Shown here: positions 1-8,677 of the stretch, piece after piece
How the letters are laid out: the number at the start of each line of letters is the position of its first letter
How positions within the stretch are numbered: the first letter of the stretch is position 1
Assembly (NCBI GenBank): GCA_017505525.1
Contig: JAFVPB010000053.1
Span: forward strand, 1 to 64,000
Length of the DNA stretch: 64,000 nt
From: Clostridia bacterium
GTDB lineage: Bacteria; Bacillota; Clostridia; UMGS1883
Direction of reading: 5' to 3'
The notes under the pieces: model-generated
The model's input: only the letters and a program-made list of their open reading frames with translations
Told to the model about the DNA's origin: nothing
The model's database searches: none
Position numbers and translations under genes: made by a program

Positions 1-49
1 CATTTATGGGTAGCAAGTAAAAAATGCATGGCTGGCAGGCCAACCCAAA

Positions 50-120
50 AACGCACTTGTGCGTTGCCAGTAGCATTAGGGCTATGCCCGAAAAGGAAAA
101 ACCACCCGCTATGCGGGTGG
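50..120 (-). terminator. Hairpin cluster with minus-strand terminator
   Basis: Non-coding left edge. Positions 50-65 form AACGCAC-tt-GTGCGTT. Positions 102-120 form CCACCCGC-tat-GCGGGTGG, which on the minus strand is followed by a T-rich run (complement of 91-101), as in a Rho-independent terminator. No minus-strand gene is visible directly upstream of it, so it may belong to a lost gene or be part of a hairpin-rich tract extending past the window edge. I see no coding signal in bases 1-236. Confidence 0.4.
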
Positions 121-236
121 ATAATTATTGTAGGGTTCGGCATTTATGACGAAGCGCAAAGGTCATAGGATTATCCTAAATATTTGGAAGATGCCATACA
201 TCTTCCCTGCTTGTTACAGTACCAGACAAAAAAGTA

Positions 237-283
237 TTGACAAATTTTTGTAGTAATGTTACACTGTATGCAACCGGTTGCAT
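237..283 (+). promoter_or_regulatory. Promoter and LacI-type operator of the repressor gene
   Basis: TTGACA at 237-242 and TACACT at 260-265 are separated by 17 bases. Three bases past the -10 box lies a perfect 16-base palindrome, ATGCAACCGGTTGCAT (268-283), of the form bound by LacI/GalR-family repressors, with a central CG step. A repressor here would cover the transcription start, so the downstream LacI-type gene is probably autoregulated. A near-identical site occurs at 1342-1357. Confidence 0.8.
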
Positions 284-297
284 AGGAGGCGAATTTT

Positions 298-1326
298 GTG
301 TCAAAGATTACTATATATACACTTGCAAAAGAACTTAATATGACTCCATCAATGATAAGCCGTGCATTTAGTTCGAACGGAAAAATAAGTGAGGAAAAAA
401 GAGAAATTATATTAGAAACAGCAAAAAAATATGGTTTTACACCTAATAAATTTGCTTCAAGGCTTTCGATGAAAAATGTACGTATCGGCATACTTATCAA
501 TAGTCGGTTTGCTATCAATACTGATAAAATGATTGCGGGTGTTGAAAGTGCTTATGGAAAATTAAAAGACTATAAGATTCAGTATGATATAACAATAATG
601 AATTCTCTTGAAAATAAACCTGAAAACTATGTTGAGGTTTTGAACCGATATAAGGGTTATAATGGTGTTATTGTTTCTGGAATGAGTTCTGAAAAATATA
701 CGAATATGCTAAATGAAGTTTGCAAAGAAAATGCCAACGTAGTGCAAGTTCAGGCAATAAATAAATCAGTGGATTGTTTTTTTGTGTCAAAGCATAATGA
801 GGAAACATCATCTTACCTTGCAGCAGAATTTTTATACAATTGTCTGAAATGGAAAGCAAGAAAAAATATTCTTCTTTTTACAGGAGACAAGGAAAGTGCC
901 CTTCACTTTGGTGCAGAGATTGCCTTTAAAAATGCGTGTAAAGAGTTTGGTTTATCTGTTTTAAAAAGTATTGATATGAAAGACAATGAAGAGTATTTTT
1001 CTGAAATTATTTCTGATGTTTTTGAAAAATATATCAGAGAAACGGACGGAATTTACATAACCAGTGGACTGAGTTCACCTCTTTGCAGATATGTTGATGA
1101 AAACAATATAGATATTCCAATTGTTAGTTTTGATACGTATGAAGATATAAAGAAATATATAAACAAGGGCGTTATATCTGCTACCATTGCGCAGAATGTG
1201 GAAAAACAAATGGAAAATGCTTTTGAATATCTTGTGAAACATATTATAATGGGGGAAGGCTCTCCCAAAACTGTGTACACAGATGTTCAGCTTGTTTTAA
1301 AAAGCAATATACATCAGTTTGACTAA
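298..1326 (+). CDS. LacI/GalR-family transcriptional repressor
   Basis: A 342-residue protein of normal LacI-family length. Residues 3-25 form the helix-turn-helix (ITIYTLAKELN, then MTPSMISRAF) and residues 26-60 the hinge region; from about residue 60 (VRIGILINSRF) follows a periplasmic-binding-protein-like effector domain that probably senses a sugar. The start is GTG, placed by AGGAGG at 284-289. The promoter upstream carries a palindromic operator and a second copy lies just after the stop, so the protein probably controls itself and the EamA, phosphotriesterase-like and alpha-galactosidase genes that follow. The inducer is unknown; an alpha-galactoside is the contextual guess. Confidence 0.9.
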   Translation: MSKITIYTLAKELNMTPSMISRAFSSNGKISEEKREIILETAKKYGFTPNKFASRLSMKNVRIGILINSRFAINTDKMIAGVESAYGKLKDYKIQYDITIMNSLENKPENYVEVLNRYKGYNGVIVSGMSSEKYTNMLNEVCKENANVVQVQAINKSVDCFFVSKHNEETSSYLAAEFLYNCLKWKARKNILLFTGDKESALHFGAEIAFKNACKEFGLSVLKSIDMKDNEEYFSEIISDVFEKYIRETDGIYITSGLSSPLCRYVDENNIDIPIVSFDTYEDIKKYINKGVISATIAQNVEKQMENAFEYLVKHIIMGEGSPKTVYTDVQLVLKSNIHQFD

Positions 1327-1341
1327 AAATTTTTGCACACA

Positions 1342-1357
1342 ATGCAACCGATTGCAC
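1342..1357. promoter_or_regulatory. Second LacI-type operator
   Basis: ATGCAACCGATTGCAC matches the upstream operator (268-283) except for two bases. It lies between the repressor stop and the ribosome binding site (AAGGAGGG, about 1359-1366) of the next gene. I see no good -10 box beside it, so it may act as a roadblock or as a looping partner for the site about 1.07 kb upstream rather than cover a separate promoter. Confidence 0.7.
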
Positions 1358-1369
1358 TAAGGAGGGATT

Positions 1370-2221
1370 ATGTTATTTATTCAAACAGTCATATCAATAT
1401 CGTCTATGGTTCTCCAAAACTGTCTCTTTAATAATATATGCAAAAAGGAACTAACAACAAATGACCACATCTACAGATTTAACATGATTATGTATGCTGT
1501 GTGTATTGCATTGTTTGGGATAGCTGTTTTGGGAGGACAAGTGTCTTTTTTTACAGTTGCTTTGGGACTTTCGTTTGGAGTGATTACCGCACTCAGTAAT
1601 TTATATAAAATGCGTGCTCTGAATGCAGGCCCTATGCATATCACACTTTTGGTAACAACATCTTCCATGATTATTCCCACAATGTCGGGGGTGTTTTTCG
1701 GAGAACGGTTTAGTCCTATAAAACTGATTTTAGTCGTATTTTTAATTGGATTTATCTATTTATCGTTTGACAAAACCGACAATAAGAAAACAAACGGAAA
1801 ATGGCTGTTTTTCTGTGTGCTGGCATTCCTGTTCCAGGGAAGTATTGGGGTATTACAGAAAATACATCAATCCTCTGCATGCAAAGGTGAGCTGAACGGA
1901 TTTTTGCTTATTTCATTTGTTTGTTCTCTCATTTACAGCAGAATAAGATCAAGAAAAAGCTACAAAGATTTAAATTTCAGAAAGAAGCATATCATTTTCG
2001 CAATGATATGCGGTTTGTGCACATATACCATGAATTTTTTGAATTTAAGACTTTCCGGACTTCTTCCGAGTCAGTTCTTTTTCCCAATTGTAAACGGAAG
2101 TGCAATTATTTTAAGTTCCCTGATGTCTGTGTTGTTTTTTAAAGAACATCTTTCAAAAAAACAAACAATAGGTCTTATTGGAGGCATAACCTCGTTAATT
2201 GTAATGTGTTTTGTGGGATAG
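1370..2221 (+). CDS. EamA/DMT-superfamily membrane transporter
   Basis: A 283-residue, strongly hydrophobic protein with about ten predicted membrane segments in two halves, the pattern of EamA drug/metabolite transporters (about 280-300 residues). Charged loops such as KKELTTNDH and DKTDNKKTNGK separate the segments, and the last segment ends at the C-terminus. The start is set by AAGGAGGG seven bases upstream. It sits between a LacI-type repressor and a hydrolase/alpha-galactosidase pair, so it may export or import a small sugar or sugar acid; the family covers many substrates and the sequence does not say which. Confidence 0.8.
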   Translation: MLFIQTVISISSMVLQNCLFNNICKKELTTNDHIYRFNMIMYAVCIALFGIAVLGGQVSFFTVALGLSFGVITALSNLYKMRALNAGPMHITLLVTTSSMIIPTMSGVFFGERFSPIKLILVVFLIGFIYLSFDKTDNKKTNGKWLFFCVLAFLFQGSIGVLQKIHQSSACKGELNGFLLISFVCSLIYSRIRSRKSYKDLNFRKKHIIFAMICGLCTYTMNFLNLRLSGLLPSQFFFPIVNGSAIILSSLMSVLFFKEHLSKKQTIGLIGGITSLIVMCFVG

Positions 2222-2287
2222 AAAGTTACTATCCTTCCGATGCAAAACGCCATAGCTAAAGGTTTCAGGAAAGCAGAGGTGTATTAT

Positions 2288-3232
2288 ATGATAAAAACAG
2301 TAACTGGAAATATCAATACAGCAGATGTGAAAAATGTATTGGTGCACGAGCACATTCAATGTGTTTCAAATGATATGTTGCATATTTTTGGTGATGAATG
2401 GATTGACAACAATGTTCTGGCAGAATATGCAAGCGATATCTTAAAAAGCATAAATGAAAAATGGAATGTGAATATGATTGTGGATGGAACGCCTGTTGAT
2501 TTAGGGAGAAACATCAGCTTATTAAAATCCGTTTCGGAAAAATCAGGTACATATATTGTGGCATCAACAGGCTTATACCATTATCCATCCTTCCTAACGG
2601 AGGAAAATGATGAAACGGAGATTGCAAGTTGGTTTTTAAAGGAATGTACGGAAGGAGCAGAAAAAACTGGTGCTTTTCCGGGGATATTAAAAAGCGCAGC
2701 TCCACATGAAAGTATAACATTTGATGCAAAAAAACGTATAACTGCCATGGCATACGTTGCAAAAGAAACGAAATTACCAATTTATGTACACTGTTCACAC
2801 AGAGGAAATATTGCAAAGGAGCAACTGGAAATTTTGCTAAACAACGGAGTGAATCCGTCACAAATCATTATAGGACATTGTGCAATTCATCCAAGCAGTG
2901 CTTACCTTAAAGATATTTTGAAGAACGGTTGTTATATTGCAATGGATCAATGTCATTGCAATTGGAGAACACCGGAAAATATTGCTATGTGTTTGTATGA
3001 ACTTTGTATGGATGGTTACAGTTCAAAAATAATGCTGTCAAATGATATGTGTATTTATTCTGATTTTCCGAACAGAAAACAAAATGGTATGAATTTGACT
3101 GTGGAAAAACAGTCTGAGAATTTTGGTTTTATATTTAAACAGCTATTACCGTTATTTGTGTCTGTAGGAGGTAGTGATGAATATATAACTAAAATGGTCA
3201 GGGATAATGTATTGGAAGTATTAGATGTTTAA
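2288..3232 (+). CDS. Phosphotriesterase-family metal-dependent hydrolase
   Basis: A 314-residue TIM-barrel amidohydrolase of the phosphotriesterase/PHP type. Family metal ligands are in place: HEH at residues 20-22, a lysine in GILKSAAP at K135 (the carboxylated lysine in relatives), H168 in YVHCSH, H197 in IIGHC and D253 in LSNDM. Such enzymes hydrolyse lactones, esters or phosphotriesters; in sugar loci a lactonase role is most likely (inference). I chose ATG 2288 because GCAGAGG lies upstream, rather than an in-frame ATG at 2240 that would add 16 residues. It follows the EamA transporter by 66 bases and precedes the alpha-galactosidase by 18, all probably one transcript. Confidence 0.8.
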   Translation: MIKTVTGNINTADVKNVLVHEHIQCVSNDMLHIFGDEWIDNNVLAEYASDILKSINEKWNVNMIVDGTPVDLGRNISLLKSVSEKSGTYIVASTGLYHYPSFLTEENDETEIASWFLKECTEGAEKTGAFPGILKSAAPHESITFDAKKRITAMAYVAKETKLPIYVHCSHRGNIAKEQLEILLNNGVNPSQIIIGHCAIHPSSAYLKDILKNGCYIAMDQCHCNWRTPENIAMCLYELCMDGYSSKIMLSNDMCIYSDFPNRKQNGMNLTVEKQSENFGFIFKQLLPLFVSVGGSDEYITKMVRDNVLEVLDV

Positions 3233-3250
3233 TGGAAAGGATGAATAACA

Positions 3251-5149
3251 ATGAAGTCTAATTTTAGCTTGAAATATGATGAAAAGATATTTTATTCGGA
3301 GACGGAACAAGGTTGTAACGGCGTGTATGCACTCGAAAAAGATGTTACCGTTACAATCAGGAAAAACGAATATAGTGAATATGATGCCATAGAATGGGTG
3401 CTGTATTTTGAGAACAAATCGGGCAAAAACAGCGGCATCATTTCTGACATTTTTGATTGTGACACATTACTGCCTTTAGAATTCCCGGAAAACAAAAAGC
3501 CCGGCAATATGCCGAAAAGCGGCGATGCCTGTGTGATTGTTATGAACGGAATGGTAGAGGGAAAATATTACTGGGAAAATGATAAAGTAAGTGCTACTGA
3601 ATATAGTTTTAATTATGAATATCTTGATAAAGCACCAAACAAGACAAAAAGTTTTTCAAATATCGGTGGGAGATCCAGCGAAGGAACAATGCCGTTTTTT
3701 GATGTGACTGCTTCGGATAACGGTTATATTGCGGCAATCGGCTGGACAGGAGACTGGAAAGCGGAATTTTCAAAGCAGGATAACGGCATTCAGATTAAAA
3801 CGGGTTTAAAAGAAACAAAGTTTTATTTGGAACCCGGTGAAAAAATCCGTACAACTTCAATCCTTATTATGAAGTATAATGCAGACGAGGATAAGTTTAA
3901 CAAGTTCCGAAAGTTAATCAAAAATCATTTTTCGCATAAAAGCTGTACCGATGCAACAAGAGATGGGCTTATGGCTTGTGAACTGTGGGGCGGTCTTACA
4001 AGCGATGAAATGAAAAAGAGAATAAATGAACTGAAAAAATATGATATAAAGTTTGAGGATATATGGATTGATGCAGGTTGGTATGGAGAGTGTACAAAAT
4101 GCGATGATCCTTTCAGCGGTGATTGGGCAGCACATACCGGAGAATGGGAAGTAAATCGCCGTGTGCATCCGAACGAACTAAAGGATGTTTCAGAATGCGC
4201 AAAGGCGGCAGATATGAAGCTTATGCTTTGGTTTGAGCCTGAAAGAGCAGTAGATAAGACGCTGATGACAATAGAGCACCCGGACTGGTTTATGAAATTG
4301 CCCGACAGAGGCGATAAAATTTTGAACTACGGAAATGATGAAGCTTTGCACTATGTTTGTGATTTGTTGGAAAATTATATAAAAGAGCTGGATTTATCGT
4401 GCTACAGACAGGATTTCAACGTACATATTACAGACTATTTTAAAGGGAATGATGCTGAAAATCGCCGTGGCATTACTGAAATCAAGCACATTTCGGGTAT
4501 GTATAAAGTGTGGGACTATCTTTTAGAAAGATTTCCCGAACTTATTATAGATAACTGTGCAAGCGGCGGAAGAAGAATTGATATTGAAACTTTAAAACGC
4601 TCAATTCCTTTTTTCAGAAGTGACTATCAGTGTAATTTCAATGAAAATCCGGAGGTTTTGCAAACGCATAACTCTAATATATCATGTTACTTGCCGTATA
4701 ACGGATGCACAAGCAAAACCAAAAATGATACCTATGCAATAAGAAGTTCTTATTCCTCAAGTTGGGGCGGTGCATTTTACAATGCTATATTTCAGAGTAT
4801 GAACGAAGATGATTTTAAATGGGCTAAAAAAATAACCGATGAATACAGAAGCATCCGAAAATATTTTTCTATGGACTTTTATAATCATGGTTCAGACGTA
4901 TTTGATGATACCTCGTGGGCAATATGGCAGTATCATGATGCCGATGCAGAAAGCGGAATTATAATGGCATTCCGCCGTTCAAACTCACCGTTTGATACTG
5001 TAAAAATAAAACTAAATGGGCTTTCCAAAGGAAAAAACTATATTTTTACAAATCCGGATGACAATACTACATTCATTGCAACTGACATTTTACAAATCTC
5101 TTTACACGATAAGAGGAGTTCTAAAATTTTTGAATATAGAGCAAAATAA
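3251..5149 (+). CDS. Alpha-galactosidase, GH36 family
   Basis: A 632-residue enzyme without a signal peptide, so cytoplasmic. GH36 hallmarks: DIWIDAGWYG opening the catalytic barrel (about residue 273), LWFEPERA, CYRQDFN with the probable nucleophile D388, DNCASGGRRID, and FFRSDYQ with the probable acid/base D458. The N-terminal 230 residues are the usual beta-sandwich. It releases terminal alpha-galactose from raffinose-type oligosaccharides or galactosylated side chains. It is the last gene of the LacI-controlled operon, followed immediately by a strong terminator. The length is at the short end for GH36 (often about 700 residues). Confidence 0.92.
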   Translation: MKSNFSLKYDEKIFYSETEQGCNGVYALEKDVTVTIRKNEYSEYDAIEWVLYFENKSGKNSGIISDIFDCDTLLPLEFPENKKPGNMPKSGDACVIVMNGMVEGKYYWENDKVSATEYSFNYEYLDKAPNKTKSFSNIGGRSSEGTMPFFDVTASDNGYIAAIGWTGDWKAEFSKQDNGIQIKTGLKETKFYLEPGEKIRTTSILIMKYNADEDKFNKFRKLIKNHFSHKSCTDATRDGLMACELWGGLTSDEMKKRINELKKYDIKFEDIWIDAGWYGECTKCDDPFSGDWAAHTGEWEVNRRVHPNELKDVSECAKAADMKLMLWFEPERAVDKTLMTIEHPDWFMKLPDRGDKILNYGNDEALHYVCDLLENYIKELDLSCYRQDFNVHITDYFKGNDAENRRGITEIKHISGMYKVWDYLLERFPELIIDNCASGGRRIDIETLKRSIPFFRSDYQCNFNENPEVLQTHNSNISCYLPYNGCTSKTKNDTYAIRSSYSSSWGGAFYNAIFQSMNEDDFKWAKKITDEYRSIRKYFSMDFYNHGSDVFDDTSWAIWQYHDADAESGIIMAFRRSNSPFDTVKIKLNGLSKGKNYIFTNPDDNTTFIATDILQISLHDKRSSKIFEYRAK

Positions 5150-5185
5150 AAATGGTTGTATCGCTTATGCGATACAACCATTTTT
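5149..5185 (+). terminator. Rho-independent terminator
   Basis: AAATGGTTGTATCGC (5150-5164), loop TTAT, GCGATACAACCATTT (5169-5183), then more T. The stem is perfect and flanked by A and T runs, so it could work in both directions. It ends the alpha-galactosidase operon. Confidence 0.92.
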
Positions 5186-5275
5186 ATGTCCTTAAGAGCA
5201 CACGCTATAGAATCCCCTTTTTGTTTTAATATAGTTTAAATGTTAAAAAATAGAGAAGAATTATTAATATAAAGA

Positions 5276-5304
5276 TTGACTATACAGACTTGATGTGGTA
5301 CAAT
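5276..5304 (+). promoter_or_regulatory. Promoter of the LCP-family gene
   Basis: TTGACT (5276-5281), a 17-base spacer and TACAAT (5299-5304). The gene starts 44 bases downstream at 5348 behind a GAGGGG ribosome binding site. Confidence 0.8.
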
Positions 5305-5347
5305 ATTATGGAATTAGAGCGACTAACCGATTGAGGGGTTTATATAA

Positions 5348-6310
5348 ATGGATAAAACAAAAAAAACGATGAAAAGAAAAACAAAACGTACATTATGTAC
5401 GGTTATAATAACGTTGATAATGTTTTTTTCGGCATTTAGCGGTGTGTATTGTGCCAGAATGTACACAATGCCATACAGTAGCAATATCATAAAAACCTTT
5501 GATGAAGATACTCTGGAAGAAGTTGAAATCTCAAAAGAAAAATGTAATATTCTTATTATGGGTACAGATAAAAGTGGTATGCTCACAGATGTTATGATGC
5601 TTATGCAGATAGATCCTATAGATAACAACATAACTGTTATGAGTATTCCAAGAGATTCAAGAGTTAATTATAAAGGATCTTGGATGAAGCTTAATTCTGT
5701 ACACGCCAATGCACAAAAACAAGAAAAAAGCGGAAGCGAAGCAGCTATTATAGCAATAAAAGATCTTACAGGAATTCCGATAAACCACTTTGTAAAGATT
5801 AATTTTACAGCTTTTGAAAAATCAATTGACGAGTTGGGCGGAGTTGATTTTAATGTTCCTCAAAGAATGAAATATAAAGACCCGTATCAGGATCTTGATA
5901 TTGATTTAAAACCTGGTATGCAGCATCTTGATGGCAATCAGGCAGAGCAACTTGTAAGATTCAGGCAATATACCAACGGTGATATCGACAGAATAAAAGT
6001 TCAACAAGACCTTATTCACGCTATTGCTGATCAGAAGCTTAAACTTAAGTATGTTGGCAAGGTGGATAATATTTATAGAATTATTGCCAAGGATATGGAG
6101 ACATCAATGTCGATTGAAGATGTGGTTCAGATCTCAGGAAATATTCTTGATATTGGCGGAGATAAAATTGTTACTATAACTATGCCGAATACTCCTCAAT
6201 ATATAGGCAACGTATCATATGTTATTCCTGAGTATGGTCAGATAGATACTGTGAGAAGAGAGTATTTTGCCTATGATTCAGAAGGAAACGACATAGAAAG
6301 AAAAAAATAA
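5348..6310 (+). CDS. LytR-CpsA-Psr (LCP) family cell-envelope protein
   Basis: 320 residues. A basic N-terminus and one membrane segment (about residues 13-35) anchor an extracellular LCP domain. Motifs include LIMGTDKSGMLTD, MSIPRDSRV, LNSVHA, GGVDFNVP and VRFRQYTNGDIDRI, whose arginines bind the polyprenyl pyrophosphate in characterised members. LCP enzymes transfer undecaprenyl-linked glycopolymers such as teichoic acid or capsule to peptidoglycan. The gene has its own promoter and is followed by the promoter of a cyclophilin gene, so it seems to be transcribed alone. It supports a Gram-positive host. Confidence 0.9.
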   Translation: MDKTKKTMKRKTKRTLCTVIITLIMFFSAFSGVYCARMYTMPYSSNIIKTFDEDTLEEVEISKEKCNILIMGTDKSGMLTDVMMLMQIDPIDNNITVMSIPRDSRVNYKGSWMKLNSVHANAQKQEKSGSEAAIIAIKDLTGIPINHFVKINFTAFEKSIDELGGVDFNVPQRMKYKDPYQDLDIDLKPGMQHLDGNQAEQLVRFRQYTNGDIDRIKVQQDLIHAIADQKLKLKYVGKVDNIYRIIAKDMETSMSIEDVVQISGNILDIGGDKIVTITMPNTPQYIGNVSYVIPEYGQIDTVRREYFAYDSEGNDIERKK

Positions 6311-6331
6311 GACTTGAAAATTAAAAAAACC

Positions 6332-6360
6332 TTGCATTAAATGAAGAATAAGGTTATAAT
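6332..6360 (+). promoter_or_regulatory. Promoter of the cyclophilin gene
   Basis: TTGCAT (6332-6337), a 17-base spacer and TATAAT (6355-6360), 32 bases before the ATG at 6393. Confidence 0.75.
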
Positions 6361-6392
6361 ATTATAGATTGTTTTGCGAAAGGCTGGTTAAT

Positions 6393-6881
6393 ATGGCTGA
6401 AAATGTAAATATTAAAATAGAAATGGAAACAGGAGAAATAATAAAGCTCGAGCTTTATCCTGATATAGCTCCTATAACGGTAGAAAATTTTAAATCACTC
6501 GTTGAAAAATCTTTCTACAACGGTCTTACTTTCCACAGAATTATCAAAGGTTTTATGATTCAGGGAGGCGACCCGCTCGGAAATGGTATGGGTGGAAGCG
6601 ATAAAACTATCAAAGGCGAGTTTTTGGCAAACGGTGTTAACAACACTCTTCGTCACACACGCGGCGTAATTTCAATGGCAAGAAGCAGCTACCCCGACAG
6701 TGCATCAAGTCAGTTCTTTATTATGCACGAGGATGCACCTCATCTTGATGGAAACTATGCTGCATTCGGCAAGGTAACAGAGGGAATAGAGGTTGTAGAT
6801 GCTCTGGCTTCAACACCTGTTGGATTTGACGGGCAAACTCCAAGAGTTGCTCCCGTTATCAAATCTATAGAACTTATCTAA
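6393..6881 (+). CDS. Peptidyl-prolyl cis-trans isomerase, cyclophilin type
   Basis: 162 residues, typical for a small bacterial cytoplasmic cyclophilin. Core motifs: FHRIIKGFMIQGGDP (containing the catalytic arginine), RGVISMARSSYPDSASSQFF, MHEDAPHLDGNYAAFGKVTEG. It catalyses prolyl isomerisation during folding and has no signal peptide. I chose ATG 6393 behind GAAAGG; a TTG 24 bases upstream is in frame but lies too close to the -10 box. It lies between the LCP gene and GAPDH; the 58-base gap to GAPDH is AT-rich with no clear terminator, so read-through is possible. Confidence 0.92.
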   Translation: MAENVNIKIEMETGEIIKLELYPDIAPITVENFKSLVEKSFYNGLTFHRIIKGFMIQGGDPLGNGMGGSDKTIKGEFLANGVNNTLRHTRGVISMARSSYPDSASSQFFIMHEDAPHLDGNYAAFGKVTEGIEVVDALASTPVGFDGQTPRVAPVIKSIELI

Positions 6882-6939
6882 GCTTAAAAAATAATTTTTA
6901 TTATTTTATTATATTTATTTATTTGAAAGGATGATTCAA

Positions 6940-7953
6940 ATGTCAGTAAAAGTTGCAATTAACGGATTTGGACGTATCGGTCGTTTGGCATTCCGCCAGA
7001 TGTTCGGTGCAGAGGGCTATGAAATCGTAGCTATCAACGATCTCACAGATCCTAAGATGCTTGCGCATCTCCTTAAGTACGATTCTTCACAGGGCAGATA
7101 CGATGGTCACACAGTTGAAGCAGGCGAAGATTCAATCACAGTTGATGGCAAGGAAATCAAAATCTATGCTATTAAGGATGCTAAGGAATGCCCTTGGGGT
7201 GCTCTTGATGTAGACGTTGTTCTTGAGTGCACAGGTTTCTACTGCTCAAAGGAAAAGTCACAGGCTCATATCGATGCAGGTGCTAAGAAAGTTGTTATTT
7301 CTGCTCCCGCAGGTAACGACCTTAAAACAATCGTATTCAGCGTAAACGAAAACACACTTACAAAGGACGATACAATTATTTCTGCTGCTTCTTGCACAAC
7401 TAACTGTCTTGCTCCTATGGCTAAGGCTCTTAACGATTACGCTCCAATCCAGTCTGGTATTATGGCTACAATCCATGCTTACACAGGCGACCAGATGATT
7501 CTTGATGGTCCTCACCGTAAGGGCGACCTTCGTCGTGCTCGTGCAGGCGCTGTAAATATCGTTCCTAACTCAACAGGTGCTGCTAAGGCTATCGGTCTTG
7601 TTATTCCTGAACTTAACGGAAAGCTCATCGGTGCTGCTCAGCGTGTTCCTGTTCCCACAGGTTCAACAACAATCCTTACAGCTGTTGTTAAGGGCGCAAA
7701 CGTTACTAAGGAAGCTATCAACGCTGCTATGAAGGCTGCTGCAAGCGAATCTTTCGGCTACAACGAAGATCAGATCGTTTCTTCTGATATCATCGGTATC
7801 CGCTATGGTTCTCTCTTCGATGCTACACAGACAATGGTAGCTCAGATCGCAGAAGACCTCTATCAGGTACAGGTTGTTTCTTGGTATGATAACGAAAACT
7901 CATACACAAGCCAGATGGTTCGCACAATCAAGTACTTTGCAGAACTTGCATAA
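6940..7953 (+). CDS. Glyceraldehyde-3-phosphate dehydrogenase, type I
   Basis: A 337-residue glycolytic enzyme converting glyceraldehyde-3-phosphate, NAD and phosphate to 1,3-bisphosphoglycerate. The NAD-binding INGFGRIGR is at the N-terminus, the catalytic cysteine is C152 in ASCTTNC, and the C-terminal [14 protein letters not shown] is canonical. ATG 6940 is the natural start of the family ([11 protein letters not shown]) with GAAAGG nine bases upstream; an ATG three codons earlier abuts the ribosome binding site. Codon use is much more biased (GCT, CTT, AAG, GGC) than in the surrounding carbohydrate genes, as expected for high expression. Confidence 0.97.
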   Translation: MSVKVAINGFGRIGRLAFRQMFGAEGYEIVAINDLTDPKMLAHLLKYDSSQGRYDGHTVEAGEDSITVDGKEIKIYAIKDAKECPWGALDVDVVLECTGFYCSKEKSQAHIDAGAKKVVISAPAGNDLKTIVFSVNENTLTKDDTIISAASCTTNCLAPMAKALNDYAPIQSGIMATIHAYTGDQMILDGPHRKGDLRRARAGAVNIVPNSTGAAKAIGLVIPELNGKLIGAAQRVPVPTGSTTILTAVVKGANVTKEAINAAMKAAASESFGYNEDQIVSSDIIGIRYGSLFDATQTMVAQIAEDLYQVQVVSWYDNENSYTSQMVRTIKYFAELA

Positions 7954-7966
7954 TTAAATTAACGAT

Positions 7967-7996
7967 GCAGGAATCAGGGATTTCCCTGATTCCTGC
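7967..7996 (+). terminator. Hairpin after GAPDH
   Basis: GCAGGAATCAGGGA (7967-7980), two-base loop, TCCCTGATTCCTGC (7983-7996): a perfect 14-base-pair stem, but followed by AATCTTAAAA rather than a T run. It could be a weak terminator or a 3' mRNA stabiliser. A second imperfect inverted repeat (GCCTGGAAATG and CATTTCAGGC) follows within 8010-8045. I see nothing else in the gap before the tRNA promoter. Confidence 0.6.
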
Positions 7997-8146
7997 AATC
8001 TTAAAATCTAGCCTGGAAATGCCAACAATTTACCATTTCAGGCGGGATTTGACCAATCTTTTTCGGCTAAACTGCAGGCTCATAAACAAAAGAAATTATG
8101 CAAAAAAATAAAGTAAGAAAAATTTAGTTTTTTTTCTAAAAAACTA

Positions 8147-8175
8147 TTGACAAAAGCCTTTTAATTTGCTATACT
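8147..8175 (+). promoter_or_regulatory. Promoter of the tRNA cluster
   Basis: A strong TTGACA (8147-8152), 17-base spacer and TATACT (8170-8175), ending 15 bases before the first tRNA. It probably drives all five tRNAs to the terminator at 8637-8677. Confidence 0.9.
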
Positions 8176-8190
8176 TTTAAAGTCGCAAGT

Positions 8191-8264
8191 GCGGGTGTAG
8201 TTCATTGGTAGAACACCAGCCTTCCAAGCTGGATAGGTGGGTTCGATTCCCATCACCCGCTCCA
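8191..8264 (+). tRNA. tRNA-Gly(TCC)
   Basis: A cloverleaf with acceptor GCGGGTG paired to CACCCGC, anticodon TCC in the loop CTTCCAA, T-arm GGTTCGATTCC, and an encoded CCA at 8262-8264. First gene of the cluster. Confidence 0.95.
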
Positions 8265-8279
8265 CTTTTTTGTTTAAAT

Positions 8280-8356
<77 letters not shown>

Positions 8357-8359
8357 TAT

Positions 8360-8437
8360 GGTGGGTATAGCTCAGTTGGTTAGAGCGCTAGATTGTGGCT
8401 CTAGAGGCCGAGGGTTCGAGTCCCTCTATCCACCCCA
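8360..8437 (+). tRNA. tRNA-His(GTG)
   Basis: Acceptor GTGGGTA pairs with TATCCAC with one G-T pair. The extra 5' G at 8360 faces discriminator C 8434, the histidine identity pair. Anticodon loop TTGTGGC gives GTG; CCA is encoded at 8435-8437. The gap to the next tRNA contains a small GAGT-tac-ACTC hairpin. Confidence 0.95.
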
Positions 8438-8476
8438 ATTTCCACCTGAGTTACACTCGGCATCTTAAATGTATGT

Positions 8477-8553
8477 TGGGCTGTAGCCAAGTCGGTTAAG
8501 GCACCAGACTTTGACTCTGGTACGCGCAGGTTCAAGTCCTGCCAGCCCAGCCA
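8477..8553 (+). tRNA. tRNA-Gln(TTG)
   Basis: Acceptor TGGGCTG pairs with CAGCCCA; anticodon loop CTTTGAC gives TTG; T-arm AGGTTCAAGTCCT; encoded CCA at 8551-8553. Confidence 0.95.
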
Positions 8554-8559
8554 TAATAC

Positions 8560-8635
8560 GGGCCATTAGCTCAGCCGGCAGAGCACTTGACTTTTAATCA
8601 AGTTGTCCGGGGTTCGAATCTCCGATGGCTCACCA
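8560..8635 (+). tRNA. tRNA-Lys(TTT)
   Basis: Acceptor GGGCCAT pairs with ATGGCTC with one G-T pair; anticodon loop CTTTTAA gives TTT; T-arm GGGTTCGAATCTC; encoded CCA at 8633-8635. Its last 17 bases plus the following seven are repeated exactly at 9073-9096, ahead of another terminator and hairpin array. Confidence 0.95.
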
Positions 8636-8636
8636 G

Positions 8637-8677
8637 AAAAAAAGACAGATTTCGACAAAGAAATCTGTCTTTTTTTC
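8637..8677 (+). terminator. Terminator of the tRNA cluster
   Basis: A run of A, AGACAGATTTC (8643-8653), loop GACAAA, GAAATCTGTCT (8660-8670), then T. It starts one base after the CCA of tRNA-Lys. Confidence 0.9.
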
